Shown here piece after piece: positions 11,797 to 24,448 of a stretch of 64,000 bases of DNA. The DNA is from Dugong dugon (taxonomy: Eukaryota > Chordata > Mammalia > Sirenia > Dugongidae), in contig CM057472.1 in assembly GCA_030035585.1 (NCBI GenBank), positions 89,463,601 through 89,527,600 of the forward strand, given 5' to 3'. Position 1 is the first letter of the stretch. Each line of letters starts with the position of its first letter. The position numbers and the translations under genes are program-made. The notes below the pieces were generated by a model that did not search any database, was not told where the DNA came from, and saw only the letters and a program-made list of their open reading frames with translations.

Positions 11797-13410
11797 TCAT
11801 ATTAATTTTGACCACATACATTGTTTTTATTTTCTTTTCGTCAAATGTAGTAGAGACATACAAAGGATATTAATCTCAAATAATAAGCTACTCATTTTTT
11901 CTCCATGATTAAAAGTAATTAGTTCTCCACAAATCCTATGAGAACATATCTGCTTCATACAACTAGTTCCCTTGTTCTTTTTAATGAAACATGATACTAA
12001 GCTTAAGCAAAGTAGAAAAAATAATGTTCAACTAATTAAATACATCCATCTCTTTATGAAGAAATATAATATTAACTTCTGTTTCATTAGCAGTGATGTT
12101 CATGACATGGAACATTTTAAATACACATTTTTTCAGAGTGTTTAACTTAAAACGGGGCAGATAATTAACATCTGGGCTCCAGCAACACATTAGGGAAATT
12201 CTGACCCTAGCACACATACCTCAAAGTACATTTGTGTTTTCTTAATTTTTCTCACACTTTATTAGACTGATAATTTTAACTTTGCAACTCTGATGTTTAA
12301 CTAAAGTAGGCACTTTGGGAGAAGAAAATTTGATTATGAAAGAGGATAAAATCGTTCTGCTTAAGCCAATTAGTGTTTGGGGCTACTTTCAATTGAGGTG
12401 GAACAACCCTAGTTATACATTCGGTATGAAGTGCAATAAGCCAAAGCAAGTATCAGTGAATGACAAACACCTGTGTCATTCCAATACTGACGTGGCAGCT
12501 GAGAGGACTAACATAAACTACACAGTTTAACTAAGAAATGTTTTATTTCTAATGACATAATAAATATTGAGGAAGAGAAACTAAGTGTAACACAACAGCT
12601 AGCATTATTGTCATGTAACTTTATAGAGCATGATGGTTTCTTCTGAAACAGATTTCAGATACATTATTTCACTTGATATAACACCCTTGTGCACTTAGGA
12701 AAAATCAATTTTTTAAAAAATTTTAAACATGAAGAGGTAACAGAAGCTAAGAGAGGCTAACTGAAGTAAGACAATTGTATGTTTTTTTTTTAAGTAAACA
12801 TTGCTTCAAAACATTTCTATACCTACTGGAGCCAGTATTAGAAATTTTTATTTTCCTACAGATTTATCTTTTTAATCAGAGTTGCAGTTTACAAGTATAA
12901 TGACTGGGTATTCACGGTAGTGGCAAGGAGAAGGGATAGCTTTGGGGAAACGTTTCTTTATTCAGCCCCTCGATGAAATCCATCTACTCCGCCCTTACAC
13001 AATCTCTTCATATTTAAAAATCAAACTAAAATCAGTGAGATTTCTATGCCAGTGAGAATTCAAGACTTTAGCCCCTAATGTAATTTCACATCATCTAATC
13101 ACACTGTCATCTTTTAAGCTCTACCTATGTTTAAATTAAAAGTAAAATTTAAAATTCATTCACACTGACTTTATTTCAAGCAGTCAATAGGGATGTGTGG
13201 CTAGTCTATATTGGACAGAACAGATACAAAACATTTCCATCATTGCAGAAAGTTCTGTTGGGCAGTACTAATCTAAAGTAACTCTGATTCATATCAATAC
13301 GATGACTTGATAGTCTTTACAATTTTTTATCTCCTCTGAATCTATACGTATAGCCCCTTTCTTGTTTCTAATGTTGATTATGTGTATTATTTTTTGGTAC
13401 TTTTAAAAGT
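11797..13410. other. intron sequence, nothing recognised
   Basis: AT-rich sequence with small ORFs (12032-12217, 12315-12530) that show no domain or splice context. No repeat family was recognised. Confidence 0.5.
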
Positions 13411-13427
13411 AAATTGTATAAATTTTA

Positions 13428-13670
13428 CTTACGAGACCAAATGGGCTACACCTGCCCAAAAGCAAAGACCGAGAAGGCAGAAAGGGGCAGGAAACCTGAA
13501 TGAACGGACATGGAGGACCCAGGGTGTAAAGTGAAAGTGGGAGAGTGCCGACACATTGCAGGGACTGCAACCAATGTCACAAAACAATTGGTGTATAAAT
13601 TTTTGAATGAAAAACTAATATGCACTGTAAACTTTCACCTGAAGCACAATAAAATTTTAAAAAGCCAATA
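13428..13670 (+). mobile_element. short 5'-truncated L1 3'UTR copy with TSDs
   Basis: Shares 'aatgtcacaaaacaat', 'aaactttcacctgaagcacaataaaa' and neighbouring text with the other L1 3' ends in the window. It is flanked by AAATTGTATAAATTTTA (13411-13427) and AAATTGCATAAATTTTA (13671-13687), one mismatch, as expected for a short target-primed insertion. Confidence 0.85.
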
Positions 13671-13687
13671 AAATTGCATAAATTTTA

Positions 13688-14300
13688 AGAGTGCAAACAA
13701 ACAGTTTTGTTCTCAAAAAAAGTACTTATGACAATATGTTTGGGGGAGCAATGTAACTGAATGCATTTCATTATTTTTTCAAAAATCTAGCTTTAACACT
13801 TTCAAGATCCAATTATTTTCTCCTTTGAATTTTTTGTTGATACTAAGTGTTTTCACTAACGAAGACGTGCTGATTAACGATCTGGTCAAAAGTCTGGTCA
13901 AAGTTCACTTTGATAGTTGGTTTTAATGGTTGTCTTGGCTGAAATACATACTGTGCTTATTAATTTTAATAATTTATCTGTACATTGTGTTAGATTTTTA
14001 AAATGCCAATTAGGAATTACTTAGTACTGGGAGGGTAGTCTGCCTCTATGATTACCATCTGGTCCTCGTAAGCTGAGGCCTTGGGCTCAGAGCACTCTCC
14101 GATAAACGCGGCTGGGAATTGAGTCTCACTGTCTCTATCCCAGTTTCTTTTTTTGTATTTATTCAACAAATACTTTTATTAAGTGCCTGTTTGCAAGCTC
14201 TGCGTTCAGAGCCCAAAGTGTGGCCCATGATAGAAAGCACTCATTGATATACAGGTCAGCTGTTGGCCTCATTCCTAGTATGATTGTTCCACCTGCACTT
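13688..14300. other. intron sequence, nothing firm
   Basis: AT-rich sequence. The stretch 14030-14120 has a GC-richer texture that could be a diverged old SINE, but I cannot assign it. Confidence 0.4.
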
Positions 14301-14778
14301 TTTTTTTTAACTGCTTTAGGTGAAAGTTTACAGCTCAAGTTAATTTCTCATATAAAAATTTACAAACATTGTTTTGTGTCATCAGCTGCAATCCCCACAA
14401 TGTGACAGCATACTCCACCCTGGGTTCCCTGTGTCCATTCAACCAGTTCCTGCCCCTTCCTGCCTTCTCATCCTGCCTCCGGACAGGAGACACCCATTTG
14501 GTCTCATGTATCTGACTGAACTAAGAAGCACATTCCTCACGCGTATTATTTTTTGTTTTATAGTCTTGTCTAATTTTTATCTGAAGAGTGGGCTTCGGGA
14601 ATGGTTTCAGTTCTGGATCAACAGAGCATCTGGGGGCCATAGTTTTGGGGGTTAATCCAGTCTTTGTCAGATCATTAAGACTGGTCTTTTTACGTAAATT
14701 TGATGAGTTCTGCTCCACGCTTTTCTCCCGCTCTGTCCAGGACTCTCTGTTGTGTTCCCCGTCAGGGTGGTCTCTCTC
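14301..14778 (-). mobile_element. L1 3'UTR copy, minus strand
   Basis: A T-run at 14301-14308 is followed by the reverse complement of the L1 3'UTR seen at 11200-11760 and 28164-28622. It includes the reverse of 'ggtgaaagtttacag', the 'gttgaatggacac' text and the 'aactcatcaaattt' region. It contains part of the 3'UTR only, no ORF2. Confidence 0.82.
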
Positions 14779-15078
14779 CCAGTTTCTTTTCCTTGTCAGA
14801 GAAGGCTTCCCTGTTCTGAGTTCACAATAACTTTGTCTCCATGATTACTTATAACTACTGAATTGTATAGAATTAATCTTGTAGCTAGAAGGGAAAAAAT
14901 GTGCATTTTGGTCACAGAATGACCACACTGTTTGCACTTGAATAAAGGCACCCTCCTGGTCACCAAGTGGCCATCCTGTTCACACCTAAAAACTCCTCCT
15001 CCTACCCCCTCCTTCCTCTTACTTCCATGCAGTCTAATACATATACCCATCCAATTTACTATAAAAACAAGAGTCCCA

Positions 15079-15241
15079 AGACAACCAAAGCCAATGCCGT
15101 CGAGTTAATTCCAACTCATAGCAACCCTATAGGACAGAGTAGAACTGCCCCGTAGGGTTTCCAAGCAGTGGCTGGTAGATTAGAACTGCCAACCTTTTGG
15201 TTAGCAGCCAAGCTCTTAACCACTATGTCAGCAGGGCTCCA
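15079..15241 (-). mobile_element. AfroSINE (tRNA-derived), minus strand
   Basis: The reverse complement begins GGAGCCCTGCTGACATAGTGG, has the GCTAACCAAAAGG anticodon-arm-like text, and runs through TATGAGTTGGAA to the tail. Compared with the copy at 26109 it lacks little of the body. Confidence 0.88.
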
Positions 15242-15459
15242 AGGCTCCCCATTCCCCGCTCTGTTCTCTCACCCATAGTGCCTGGAGGGGCACTCATGGA
15301 AGTGATTAAAAAAAAAAAAAAATCTTACCCTTGAATGGGAGCCTTCTGGGAGAACCTGGCTCTTGATCCACACCTACTCCATTTATCATTGTCCTGATTA
15401 CTGTAAGTAATAAAAGCCAGTGACAATGCCAGTGAATAGTGTAATTATTCGTTCTGATC

Positions 15460-16075
15460 CAAAGAGCCCTGCACCATTCCATATGATTTATTTCACTCGG
15501 CACACTGCACTTAGAAACCTCAAGTCCCACTTCTCTGACACCAAATGTGTTGACCAATCCAAATCAACTATTAATTCTGTTTTCCTTCTGTTCTGACACC
15601 AGGTGCGCATGCTGCACTTCTTTCTCTGACCCTAACCACCTGGAGCTAGGTCAGATCTCACAAGGTAAAGAGCACAGTCCTTCAGACTGCCAAGTCCGCC
15701 CAAGACCTCAAATGCCAGCTGCAAGCTTGGGAGTTCATACAACAGACATCCTTACTTCTGACCTGCTAGCTACAAATTTACGGTTTTCCCACTATCCCTT
15801 CAGGATGCCATCCATAAGCTCAAGAGTTCCCAGGCTCCCCCTCACTTCTGACCTGCTGGCTCCTACTACTCACTTGGGTTCGATAATTTACTAAAATGAT
15901 GCACACGACTGAAAGTACTATACTTACAATTCCAGTTTTATTATGGCAAAAAGGATACAAATGAAGAGATGCATAGGGCAAGGTCTAGGAGACTTCCCAA
16001 GGCAAAGCTTCCATATCCTAAAAAGAGACACACTACCCTTCCACATGCATCGATGTCTGTCACCAACCATAGAAA
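15460..16075. mobile_element. LTR-like repeat, copy 1
   Basis: Two blocks (about 15600-15700 and 15900-16070) match 18348-18440 and 18545-18730: 'ctctga.cctaaccacc', 'taggtcag', and 'tttattat..caaaaggatacaaa' followed by 'gagatg.at' and 'ggcaaggtctaggag'. The style suggests a solo LTR of an old endogenous retrovirus, but the class is not established. No retroviral coding region is seen nearby. A short L1 ORF1-like piece adjoins it at 16083-16135. Confidence 0.45.
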
Positions 16076-16261
16076 GAAAATAGCTGTCAACCTAGAATTC
16101 CATACCCAGTGAAAATATTCTTCAAAAATGCCATTAAATCAGTTGGCCTTAAGGAAAGCATATTAAGCTCCGTATGTGAGTGTGCCTAATCCAATCAGTT
16201 GATGGCCTTAACAGCAAAAAAGGATGCCAGAAGAAAGCTCAATTTGATACTATGCCATGTC

Positions 16262-16490
16262 TAGCTGTGATTTTCATTCTATTTGTCCTGCATGGTATTC
16301 TTAGAGCTTCATAAATATTGTTTCTCCCCTACTCTGTTCTACTTTGGGGACTCTTAATGACATGCATATTAGAGCTTTAAACCTGTTCACTATGTTCCAT
16401 ATATCTCTTATGAATGTTTTGTATTTTCTATTGTTTTGTCAAAGTGGATATTTTCTTCTGACTAGTTCACCATTTCTCCCTTAAACTGTG
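16262..16490 (-). mobile_element. ancient L1 3'-region fragment, minus strand (part 1)
   Basis: The sequence 'ttttcattctatttgtcctgcatgg' through 'ccatatatctctta' to 'agttcaccatttctccctt' has the pattern of the 3' part of old L1M/HAL1-type elements read in reverse. It appears to continue at 19802, with the intervening 3.3 kb inserted later. Confidence 0.5.
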
Positions 16491-17039
16491 CTTACTCGGG
16501 GTGGGACTTCAAGGACATTGTTGAAAACAATAGAGCAATCAGCTACCAATTACCGCTATATAGCGGCTATGTCAATTTTTTTTACGTTGCTATAAAAAAA
16601 ATTAGCATAGAACATTAACAAAAATACCTCATGGGGGGAGGGTACAGTTAGCAAACAAACATAGAAGGCGCACATTATTTGTGTAAAAACACAGTAGTAG
16701 AGGCTAACAGGTAGGTGGGATACCAATAGAGGCAGATCAGCCAGAAGTTTAATAGGGAAATCAAAAAAAGACACAGTTAAAGAGAACACAGATAAAACCT
16801 GGCATCCCTGGTGATCAGGGAGACTGGGCACATGGCTATGAAAAGTGACATCAGATGTTGCAAACTAAACTACTCTAGCCAAGTCACTATACTAATACAC
16901 AAGCAAACAACAACAACTAAACAAACTCCAGGGGAGGAGGGAGGGAATCATTATCCAGAGCTGATACAACATAGTATATAAAATTTCCATATTTTAACAA
17001 AATAAATTGCAAGACAGGCATAGAAAAAGGAAATTTTGA

Positions 17040-17960
17040 CCTATACAAAGGAACAAAAGCACGTAGTAGAAATTGTCTTTGAGGGGAACCAGATGTTGGA
17101 CTTAGCAGACAAAGACTTCAAAGCAGATATTATAAAAATATGTAGAAAGAACTAAAGGAAACTATTTTTTAAAAATTTAAGTATGATGACAATGGCTTGC
17201 CAAATAGAGAATATCAACAAACAGAATTTTAAAAAAATGGAAATCCCAGAGTTGAAAAGTATAATAACTGAAATAAAAAATTCACTATAAAGGCTCAATA
17301 GACTTGGGCTGGTAGAAAAAAAAGATACACAGACTTGAAGACAGATTGATAGAAAATATGCAGTCTGAAAAATAAAGAAAATAATAATAATAATAAAAAT
17401 GAAACAGAGCCTTGGAGCCTCACAGAAATGTGGGGGTACCATTAAGCATACCAACATATATGAGAGAAAGGAGAAGAAAAATATTCTAAGAAATATCACT
17501 AAAAATGTTCCAAATTTGAAGAAAAATAATCTACACATCCATGAAGCTCAATGAATTCCAAGTAGGATAAAGACATTCACCATCAGATATATGATAGTCA
17601 AAATGCTGAAAGCCAAAGGCAACAAGAAAATCTTGAAAGCAGCAAGAGTGAAATGAGTCATTCTATAAGAGGGACTCCAATCAGATTAACAGCTAACTTC
17701 TCATGAGAAACAATGGAGGCCAGAAGGCAGTGCAATGATAAATTCAAAGTGCTGAAAGACAAAAAGTCAACTACAATCTTATACCCAAGAAAACTATCTT
17801 TTAAAAATGAAGGTGAAATAAAGACATTCCCAGATAAACCAAAAAAAAATGAGAAAACTTGTTGCTAGCAGACTGCCATACAAAAAATATTAAAAGAAGT
17901 TCTTCAATCTGAAAGCAATTGACACCAGAGAGTAAGTCAAATCACACACAAACAAAAAGA
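17040..17960 (+). mobile_element. ancient L1 ORF1-region copy (L1M or HAL1-like)
   Basis: The plus strand carries decayed ORF1 text: 'gacttcaaagcagatattataaa', 'atgatgacaatg', 'caaatagagaatatcaa', 'gttgaaaagtataataactgaaat', 'gaggccagaaggcagtg' and 'cattcccagataaacc', ending near a 'gaagttcttcaatctgaaag' motif. It has many stops and indels and is much older than the three long L1s. I see no ORF2 after it, so an ORF1-only (HAL1-type) element is possible. Confidence 0.7.
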
Positions 17961-18199
17961 ATGCCAGTAGAACCCTGTGACCCCATAGATGATTGATCCA
18001 ATTGATTGATGACCAACCCAAAGCAAGGCCATCTACTGGTGGCTTAAGTTTTCAGTCTCTGCAATAAAGATTCTCAATAAAGACAGGAAGCCAGTGTGAT
18101 ACTGAAGGCACAAGGTGAGCTAATCCCACCTTTATTGCTAACTGCGTGGTAAGGATCAGCATGAATTCAATTCCCACCTGAAAACGGATCCGGACTTCA

Positions 18200-18730
18200 C
18201 CTTCCAACATCTCCATTCTTTGTTGCCAGCCACCCACATGGCACTTCTTCATCCCTGGCCACTCGAGCCAGGTCAAAACACAAAAGCTAGAAGGACTCTG
18301 TCCTTCTGATTGACTGCTAGGGTAGCCCTCCTCTGAATCCAGCCATTCACATGGCACTTCATCTCTCTCTGAACCTAACCACCCAGAGTTAGGTCAGTCC
18401 TTACAAGTTAAAGTCAGGAGGACTCTGACCTCCCAGCCACCTTGAGCTGGGTCTTGATACAAGTTAGAAGGACTCTGTCCTTCAGACTTCCAAATAAGCA
18501 GATGCCTGCCTCTTGCTGGCTCACTGATCATTGTGAGTTCATTAACTCTCTAGAATGGCTCACAAAATTCACAGGCTACCTATACTTACAGTTACTCATT
18601 TATTATAACCAAAAGGATACAAAGAGATGTATCAGGTGAAGTCTGGGAGAATTCCCCACATGGGGCCCCCATTCCCCCCAGGGACATGCGACCCTCTCCT
18701 ATGCATGGATGTTCTCACAAATCTAGGAAA
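18200..18730. mobile_element. LTR-like repeat, copy 2, with internal repeated units
   Basis: Homologous to 15600-16070. Units of the form 'ccac..gagc.aggtc', then 'caa..agaaggactctgtcc', recur at about 18257, 18378 and 18436, so a block of roughly 60-120 bp has been multiplied. The 3' block with 'aaccaaaaggatacaaagagatg' matches copy 1. The family is not named. Confidence 0.45.
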
Positions 18731-19801
18731 CCCAACTGCTTCTGTGTTCAGGATCTGTCATAACATTATATACGCATGATTGGGACCTCAACACATAGTC
18801 ATAATCAATTAATTGATTAAATTAATGAATATGCCATGGTTGATTACACTTTGAACCCCCCTTTCCTGAGGTTTGTTGCCAGGTGTGGTGTGTAGCCTCA
18901 CTCATTTACCCAAGTTTAAGTGTTACCTGAGTGTTTTTGAAAAACAAAGTCACCCTGATTGCTCAAGAAATTCCAAGGGCTATCTTTCAGAATCAGGGAC
19001 AAAGGCAAAATCGAGTTTTTTAATCCCATGATCACTATGGAAACATGTATGAAATTTGTGTCCACCATGGAGCCCAGCAGGGCAGCTGTCAGGATAGTTT
19101 CCTGCTTCCCCTACAATCAACTATCATCTGAGTGTGTCTCAGTTTCTTGCAACCTAGATAAGATAAACAAATATACCTGGAGAATGTGACATAATAATGA
19201 AATCATTATACCTGTAAAACTACGAAACTACCGCTTTAAATTTCCAATCACCAAACATCAATTTCTATTTGAGGATATTTCTGTGGTTTTGTGTTCCACT
19301 TACCTTTTGCTTTTATATATGTCTTTCTGTCTTTGGAGGACAGGAGTCAGCTTGGTATAGTAAAAATGGAAGAACCCATGCCTACTTCCTAAGGCTCTGA
19401 ACCCCGCAACCCCCAATTCAAGTCTCACTATGATTCTACCCCTCCATGCTAAAAGGACCTGGCTTTTCTAGTGACTCAACATTTCAGTGCTAAATGTGAG
19501 TTCAGTGATTGTGACTTTATCAAGGGTAAGGACTGTCTTATTTTCATTTGTGCACCTCTGGATCCTATAACCAGACCCAGTAAATATTAGGCCTTTCATC
19601 AAAATTTATCGAATGAAAGACTGAATACATTGTTTCTCTCACTACCAGTTAGAAGGTACAAAAGAGAGAGCGTAAAAGCTGAAACCAAACCACATATTAA
19701 ATTGTATAATCTAAGCATACACGTGGATGGAAGCCTAATAAAACTCTTTAGAGTAATAGAAAAAAATGTGTCTACTCTTCTCTTAAACCCCACCTATCTA
19801 C
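18731..19801. other. intron sequence, nothing firm
   Basis: No exon or clear repeat. The text at 19500-19620 ('ggactgtcttattttcatttgtg' to 'tatcgaatgaaag') could be a very old L2-type LINE 3' end, but divergence prevents a call. Confidence 0.35.
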
Positions 19802-20200
19802 CCAGCTCTTAATTTCAGTTATATTATATTTAAGTTCCAGTGTTTCTGCTTGATTCTTTTTGTAATTCCCTATTCTCTGTTAGAATTAATCATCATATGA
19901 TCTAATTTGTGAACATATTAATACAATTATTTTAAAGACCACGTCTGACAACTCCAATATCTGAATAGCCTATATGCCTGTTTCTATTCCTTATTTTATC
20001 TCTTGCTTTTTGGACATATGGTTTTGCTTCCTGATATGCCTGCTAAGTTTTGATTAAATGCCAGGTGCTGTATGCAAATTATGGAACCAATACAAGTTCT
20101 GGATGATGATAATCTTCTTCCCTGAAAGATTTACTTTTGTTTTGACAGTTAGGGTACAAACTCCTTACTTCAGACCAGATTCAAAGCTATGCCACAGTTT
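19802..20200 (-). mobile_element. ancient L1 3'-region fragment, minus strand (part 2)
   Basis: 'atttcagttatattatatttaagttcca', 'gaacatattaatacaattattttaaa' and 'tgacaactccaatatctga' match the pattern of the 3' region of old L1s in reverse, in the order expected after 16262-16490. Confidence 0.5.
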
Positions 20201-20249
20201 TCTAAAAGTGTTAGTGTATTTTCAGTAGACCTCAACTCCTAGGGTTTAG

Positions 20250-20324
20250 CCATTTGGGTAACTCAACTGGAAGTGTGGGATGTCTACCCAGGTTCCTCCA
20301 CTTCCAGTTGAGTTACCCAAATGG
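20250..20324. repeat. perfect 26-bp inverted repeat with 23-nt spacer
   Basis: Positions 20250-20275 are the exact reverse complement of 20299-20324. The arms begin CCATTTGGGTAACTC on the left and end GAGTTACCCAAATGG on the right. The spacer contains a small TGGG...CCCA pair. Confidence 0.95.
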
Positions 20325-23300
20325 ACCCATAATACTGTCATAAGCTCTGCTCAGGTTTTGAATTAGAGAACACTTCAAGGGAAAAGTGGTGCCAGACGTC
20401 AGGCCTACCAATCTGCACTCATCTTCTCAGCAAGATGCTTGGCTCCTTTTGTCCTTACTACCTAGATTGCTCTTTGATGCCTTCAAACAGATTTTTTAAA
20501 ATATATATTTTGCCCAATTCTCTCATTTTTCTTGGTAGGAGGTTTGTTCCACCACAAGCTAGTTCACCATTACCAAAAACAGAAATCACTCTACTTTTTA
20601 AATCTGAATTGCCAAAAATTTGCCTAATTTGTTGATCTTCTCTAAGAAAGAACAAGCTATACAGTCTAATATGTTACTACTATACATTTCTCAAAAATAA
20701 AATATTGTATGGAACACATACTTCACCCAAGTGAAGTATGGAAATTAATACAGTTAATACATTTGAAAAACCTTGCTCACATTGACCTTTGAACATGTTT
20801 TGCTTATTAAAAACTAAAAGAATGTTCTCTCAGTGCATATGAATGATTTACTTTTATTTTTTAGAGAGATAATTTGTATTATTTCAATACTTTAAAGACC
20901 ATAATGGACTTGTTGACTTTTTTGTGGTTGTTATTTAATGTTAAGAACAATCTCATTTCTTCTTATATCCTTTTAGAAGGCTGCCAGAAAACAAACACCT
21001 AAAAAACTATTTAATTTGCCATTTTAAATGATATGCTACCAAATTATAATAATTTTAAAGATAAGGTAACTATAAAGACTACAGGAATAATGCATGAATA
21101 GCTAAAATTCATTTATTATAAAATCTACGAACCCCTTTTAATGGTGTTTGTGGTAGTCAAGAAATGAAAAACTATCAATTACTTAGATACTGCAAGAACA
21201 TTACATTATTTGCTTCATATCACCCATTTCCCCATTGGAAGCCCTTCAATAATTATTCCCAAAGCTATTTTATCTTTATAATTACTTTAACTATTAAGTC
21301 TATAGCTCATATGAAATTATCAATATTTCATTACTTTGTGAGTTGTGTAAGTCTTTTTTTTCTCTCTCTCTCTGTCTCACACACACACACACAAAACAAT
21401 CTCAAAGGCCTGTACTTAATTTACATGTAAAAAACATGAGACAGAAATTACCATGACTTCATAAAATAATGTTGAAGGGCAAATAAAGAAATTTGAAAAT
21501 GGGCATTTTTGTTCATAAATTGTTTCTTTATTGGTCAAACTAAAATGATAACTTTAGTAAATATTAATGATACCTTAAAGACAAAATATTTGGTTCATGT
21601 CGTGCTTCTGGCTTTGTGAAAATTTTTTTGTAACTCAGAGTTACAGAAAATAAAATAATTACCCTTCTTCACAATTCATAAAACCCCTATTTCTTCTTAT
21701 AGATGAATGATTTGAGAATTAAACCAAGTCTTTCAGGAAGTGCAAAGGTTTAGTTTTAGAGTTTTCACTTGTAAAACAAGTGCCATTAGTTCTACCATTA
21801 GTAGAACTAACACCATTAGTCATGTTTATGAAGAACTCGGAGTATAGAACATTTATATACTTAGCAGTTTGTCCCAATGTCAGAGTAAATTTGGTTAAAC
21901 ACAAAGAGCTTATCTCCACTAAGCTAAGCTACATAATTTTAGCCTCTGTCTATAAGGCTGTGTTGCTAATATTTGTTTTCTTTACAATCTAATCTGAGTA
22001 TTAAAAATTACTTAACACTCAGGTAATATGTTATTTTACAACATGCACCTAGATTAGGAAGAAATGATTAGCATTAAACATTACGTAGAAAAGGAAATTA
22101 CAGTCAGAATAATTAAGGTCTCTAAGACCTTAGATGGCTGGTAGGGCTTAATCTTTCACTACTAAAAGCAGTTTTGAAGGGGGCATTCCTGCATAGCAGT
22201 GGGGTCAGTTTTATAGAAGAAATACAAAACTCAAGAGTTTATGCTAGAATCACGGTAAAAGGAATAATCTTCCTTTTGTTTCTACTATACCAACCAAAAA
22301 AAAAGTTATTACTGATTATCATTTCTTTTTTCCACTACATGTCTTTTTAAAAGCAAATTCCAGCATTACAGTACCAAGTCTTTGCTAATAAATAATCATG
22401 TCAGTTGTCACTCAATTATCACTTTCAACATTTAATCTTAATTATGTGCAGTACCTTGTTTTCTTTTCCTTTGAAGTACTTCATTGAATTTAAAACTTTT
22501 TTTTTTTTTTTTCCCCAAAGAAGAGTAAGTTGATACAAAATTGAGGCAGATATTAAATCAGGGGGAACCATTGATCAAGGATGCTTGGAATTCTTATGAA
22601 TACAAATAGCCTATCAAGGTTAATGAGGTTCAACTTGAGTTTAGAAGAAGGGAAAAATGCACTTAGTATTTTCTATGTATATACTGATTTAAGGTCATAG
22701 GTACAATTTAAGAGGTAAATTATGCAAACTCAACATAGCTTCGATTTGGGTTTTTTAAAAGCTATTTTCACTGTTTTCTCCAGTGTAAAACAACTGCTTA
22801 AAATACATATTCTGGATCAACAAGAACTAATACAATTAGTGAGACAGAGCAAACAAAGGTCTCTTTAAATATTGACAACTCTTGCAGAAATTAATATGCT
22901 TTTAGAAATGATCGGACAGCAAATGTTAGCTTTTAAAAAAAACTATAGCACTCTTCTACAATATATTACTTCAGTCAACAAATATTAATTTTCTAATATG
23001 GGTAAGACATTGTATGAGGGTAAAAGGGGACACAGACATAAGACCTGGTTCTTGACCCATACCACTTTATGATCTACAAGGGGATATAAGTGTTTAATTC
23101 ATAAGTGGCTCCCAGAATGCCACAAGTATGAATAACATCAATGCATATTGGAAAATGACAGAGAGCAAAATCTGTACACAGTAACATATCAAAAGAAAAG
23201 GTAAAGAGGAGACTGATCATCAGGATGGAAGTAGAGGAAAGGATTTCTAGAAAGACGAGAGATGTTAGTTAGTTCAACACACCCCAGGAAATAAAGACAG

Positions 23301-23393
23301 CCAATCTGGCTGAAATAAATAGGATCTCTGGTTACACGGATTCAGCTGAAGGGGAGAGAGGAGGACTTTACTAGAGCTATAAGCAAATAACCT
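20325..23393. other. intron sequence with a CT/CA microsatellite
   Basis: AT-rich. A (TC)n tract followed by (CA)n lies at 21359-21393, and a T-run at 22497-22512. Near 20718 there is a 10-bp palindrome (CATACTTCAC/GTGAAGTATG). No exon or assignable repeat. Confidence 0.55.
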
Positions 23394-23560
23394 TTAACCC
23401 ATTGCCATTATGTCAATTCCAACTCCTAGCAACGCTATTGGGCAGAGTAGAACTGTCCCCCCGCCCCCCAATACGGTTTCCAAGGAGCAGCTGGTGAATT
23501 TGAACTGTTGACCTTTTGGTTAGCAGCCATAGCTCTTAACCACTGCACCACCAGGGCTCA
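23394..23560 (-). mobile_element. AfroSINE, minus strand
   Basis: In reverse complement it has GAGCCCTGGTGGTGCAGTGG, GCTAACCAAAAGGTCAAC and a degenerate tail. A C-rich expansion (about 23457-23468) interrupts the body. Confidence 0.88.
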
Positions 23561-24448
23561 AAATAACCTTTAAGCATTATTATTCTGATTCCGTGTTCAC
23601 CAAGCAATGTTCTGGTTACTAATTCAGCTTTCCAAGTATCTAGCTGCAGAAACTTAGGAGGTTGGGGTCTTCATAGGAGAACGGTGTTTTAAAATCTGTA
23701 CAGGACTCCCCAGAGCGTAAATCAATGAACTGGTGCTCTTTACACACTGCTCTCTTGTGGATTTAACTGTTAATTTGAGCCAGTCTCCTGGGTCATATGA
23801 ATTATAGGACACAGAAAAAATTCAGATTTCCAGATGTGTAGACAAGACCTTGAAGCATGATAACTTCTTCACATTAAGGATATTAAGGCAGGATCTGTTT
23901 TGGTGACAGGGTAGTTGTCCTGCAGTCCCCTTTCAGCTTTATTTCAACCCTTTATGAAATTTTAAGAAAATACACCTAAAGTACTTTAAAAGAGTATAAG
24001 AAATGTTCCATAACTGCATTAGTGATACGGACAAAAGAATCGTTAGAAGGAAGTATTATTACTTGCAGTTGATATACTCCAAGAAAACTTGAGGGTGGAA
24101 AAGGTTTAGTATTTCGAGAAAAAAGACATTACAGGAAGAGTGAACAACTAGAACAAAGGCAAAAAGATAGAAATAAGAAAGGAAATTTATGAAAAAATTA
24201 GTTGTTTGACAAGATTGCATATGAGGTTCCTGTAGGAGAGTTGTGAGAAAGTGAACGCTAAAAAGAAAGACATTAATGACTGAACAACCTATAGGAAGAA
24301 ATGTTACTATACACACATTCTTGGTCCTGACCAATAACCTCATTTTGTGCATCTTTTCCTATTCATATTTAGTCTCTGAAAAGCAGTTAAGGGATATCAA
24401 TAACCATATTTTATAGAATATATAATGCAACACCACCTAATACTGTCT

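Noticed and set aside
14140..14796. TCCCAGTTTCTTTT on both sides of the minus-strand L1 3'UTR as TSD
   Set aside because: The left copy lies about 150 bp from the T-run that marks the element end, so it is not adjacent as a TSD must be.
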